This document shows positions 62,899-64,000 of a DNA stretch of 64,000 bases, one piece after another; within the stretch, counting starts at the first letter, position 1; each line of letters starts with the position of its first letter. The DNA comes from Mycosarcoma maydis. Taxonomy: Eukaryota > Basidiomycota > Ustilaginomycetes > Ustilaginales. The notes under the pieces were generated by a model, which did not search any database, was not told the origin of the DNA, and saw only the letters and a list, made by a program, of their open reading frames with translations. The position numbers and the translations under genes were made by a program. The stretch is taken from positions 459,885-523,884 of the forward strand of contig NC_026497.1 of assembly GCF_000328475.2 (NCBI RefSeq). Direction: 5' to 3'.

Positions 62899-63016
62899 AT
62901 CTGCGGCCATAGAGACTTGAAAATACCGCATCCCGTTCGATCTGCGCAGTCAAGCAAGTCGTCGCCTAGTCAGTACTGCGGTGGGGGACCACGCGGGAAT
63001 CCTAGGTGCTGCAGTT
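62899..63016 (+). rRNA. 5S ribosomal RNA
   Basis: 118 nt, the standard fungal length, beginning ATCTGCGGCCATAG and ending GGTGCTGCAGTT. Conserved basidiomycete blocks are present: CACCGCATCCCG appears as TACCGCATCCCG, then GATCTGCGCAGT, CCTAGTCAGTACTGCGG, TGGGGGACCACGCGGGAATC. The two ends pair as helix I. GACTTG near position 15 pairs with CAAGTC near position 65, so helix II is kept although both strands differ from the usual basidiomycete sequence, which argues for a working gene. A TATATA precedes it and ACTTTTT, a Pol III terminator, follows. It is a dispersed 5S copy; the identity as 5S is strong, activity is inferred. Confidence 0.87.
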
Positions 63017-63024
63017 ACTTTTTG
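63017..63024 (+). terminator. Pol III T-run terminator of 5S rRNA
   Basis: ACTTTTTG directly after the 3' end of the 5S rRNA. Confidence 0.7.
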
Positions 63025-63625
63025 TTTGGGGAAAGGCCCCGTAGCTTAGTCTTTATACTAGCCGAGAAACCGTTTGTTCTACATTCAAGTTAGGGAGGGT
63101 AAATCTTGCTCTATCCTCCGTGAGGTCTTGCAGGTTCACGCATCATACTCAGTCCTTTATCTCGTATGACTCTTCTGAACCACTCCTCGGACTGATTCCC
63201 TTAACAAAAAAATGAATACATACAAACAACATATTCGCAACAATCACGAACCACCGCATGCTGCCTTATTAATTCACGAATCGTTTCCCATTTTTTTTTG
63301 TCTTATGTCCCATGTTCCATACCCGTATTCCGTGTTCCGTGTTTTAAGCCATCCTATGCTAAGCTCAGGCTTTTGCACAGGTCGGAACTCGGCTAGCGGC
63401 TGCCGCTCGGTGAGGAGGCCGATGTGCTGTGCCAAACAGTTATGAGTCGTGAGTTACTTAGCCGCACTTCTCTCAGACCTCCATCCATACTGCAAATAGC
63501 AGCTTGCTTCTCACCTCCTCTCATTGCCCTGCAAACGATCTTGTGGCTCCAACTGGACCGAGGTCCTTCTCTTTTTGAAGCACCGGCGATGCCTGACACA
63601 GGCTCCAAGTTGAACGACAGCCAGA
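63025..63625. other. Intergenic before the OrsD-like ORF
   Basis: No gene is seen. A copy of the dispersed motif lies near 63274-63286; a T9 run lies at 63291-63299. Confidence 0.4.
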
Positions 63626-64000
63626 ATGGCGATCGACAACTTCGTGTACAACGCTGAGCATGGTGTTATCATCTGTCGGCAGTGTGAAACCTGCCTGGTT
63701 CCCAGAAAGACCAGCTGGGTCGGTCACCTCCGAATTCGTCCACACCATATGAAAGGCGAACTCCTTGTTCGCACCATCGAGCATTTATCTAGCTTTGGCC
63801 ATCTGAGCAGCATCAACGACTTGCGCCAGCGTGCAGCGGCCAGACGCCGACAAAGACAGCCATGTCGGCCACTCGACAGTATTGCTCTCTACAAAGGCTA
63901 CATGTGCATCTGTGCAGAGGCGTGCGAATACAGGACACGACGACTCGACAAGGTCAGCATCACATCAGGGTTTCACGAAAGAAAAGCAGCAGCACTCTGA
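63626..64000 (+). CDS. OrsD-like zinc-finger ORF, probable N-terminus of a telomere-linked helicase
   Basis: 124 residues ending in TGA at the last base of the window. The start IDNFVYNAEHGVIICRQCET, then CLVPRKTSWVGHLRIRPHH, fits the first C2H2-like finger of the OrsD/DUF3505 domain, and GYMCICAEACEYRTRRLDKV followed by SGFHERK fits its second finger (C-x-C-like pair, then one His). In fungi this domain often forms the N-terminus of telomere-linked RecQ helicases, whose C-terminal part sits at 54160-55922. The TGA may be a true stop in a degraded copy, or lie in an unspliced intron. What lies to the right is not visible. Confidence 0.6.
   Translation: MAIDNFVYNAEHGVIICRQCETCLVPRKTSWVGHLRIRPHHMKGELLVRTIEHLSSFGHLSSINDLRQRAAARRRQRQPCRPLDSIALYKGYMCICAEACEYRTRRLDKVSITSGFHERKAAAL

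Overview
The window looks like about 64 kb of nuclear DNA from a basidiomycete smut fungus (Ustilaginaceae; Ustilago maydis or a close relative fits best). Genes are spliced with short GT-AG introns or have none. Two Zn(II)2Cys6 regulators, a RecQ-type telomere-linked helicase, a 118-nt basidiomycete-type 5S rRNA and TTAGGG-type telomeric hexamers are present. An ATTCACGATTCGTGAAT-like palindrome is scattered through nearly all the intergenic DNA. The right end is subtelomeric in character. The species is an inference.

Region 1-15 kb: a RAI1/DXO decapping nuclease running off the left edge, GNA1 (glucosamine-6-phosphate N-acetyltransferase), an MFS sugar transporter, a Zn2Cys6 regulator, a six-exon Gfo/Idh/MocA oxidoreductase, a CaiB/BaiF CoA-transferase or racemase and an ELO fatty-acid elongase. 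Region 15-19.3 kb: a repeat island with two nearly identical inverted LTRs around a 100-N gap, a Ty1/copia RNase H fragment, a second LTR-like start and five 77-bp tandem repeats. Region 19.4-40.6 kb is metabolic: a secreted type-B carboxylesterase, an EthD-like protein, a second Zn2Cys6 regulator, an FAD monooxygenase, an OPT transporter, a five-exon SDR, an aldehyde dehydrogenase divergent from a class-I glutamine-synthetase-like enzyme, and an alpha-glucosidase whose sequence is split by a probably artificial gap.

Region 43-53 kb: a second MFS sugar transporter (paralogue of the first, probably working with the alpha-glucosidase on imported alpha-glucosides), the relic of a third Zn2Cys6 regulator, a large type II membrane protein and a small two-exon orphan protein. 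From 53.8 kb the DNA becomes subtelomeric. A signal-peptide-bearing, Cys-containing gene runs straight into an N-terminally truncated RecQ helicase. There follow 84-bp tandem repeats, inward-facing interstitial telomeric hexamers next to a (TTTTAA)8 array, two ORFs overlapping by ATGA (a tail-anchored protein and a secretory precursor with dibasic sites), a dead pogo/Fot1-like transposase, a 5S rRNA gene with a truncated neighbour, and at the very end an OrsD-like zinc-finger ORF resembling the N-terminus of telomere-linked helicases.

The functional themes are alpha-glucoside uptake and hydrolysis (38.7-46.7 kb), a possible amine or aromatic catabolic neighbourhood (23-38.5 kb), and a fast-evolving chromosome end with secreted proteins. 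The most unusual items are the ATGA-coupled pair at 59266-60473, the effector-like gene/helicase chimera near 54.15 kb, and the telomere-like hexamers that switch to TTTTAA at 58210-58281.
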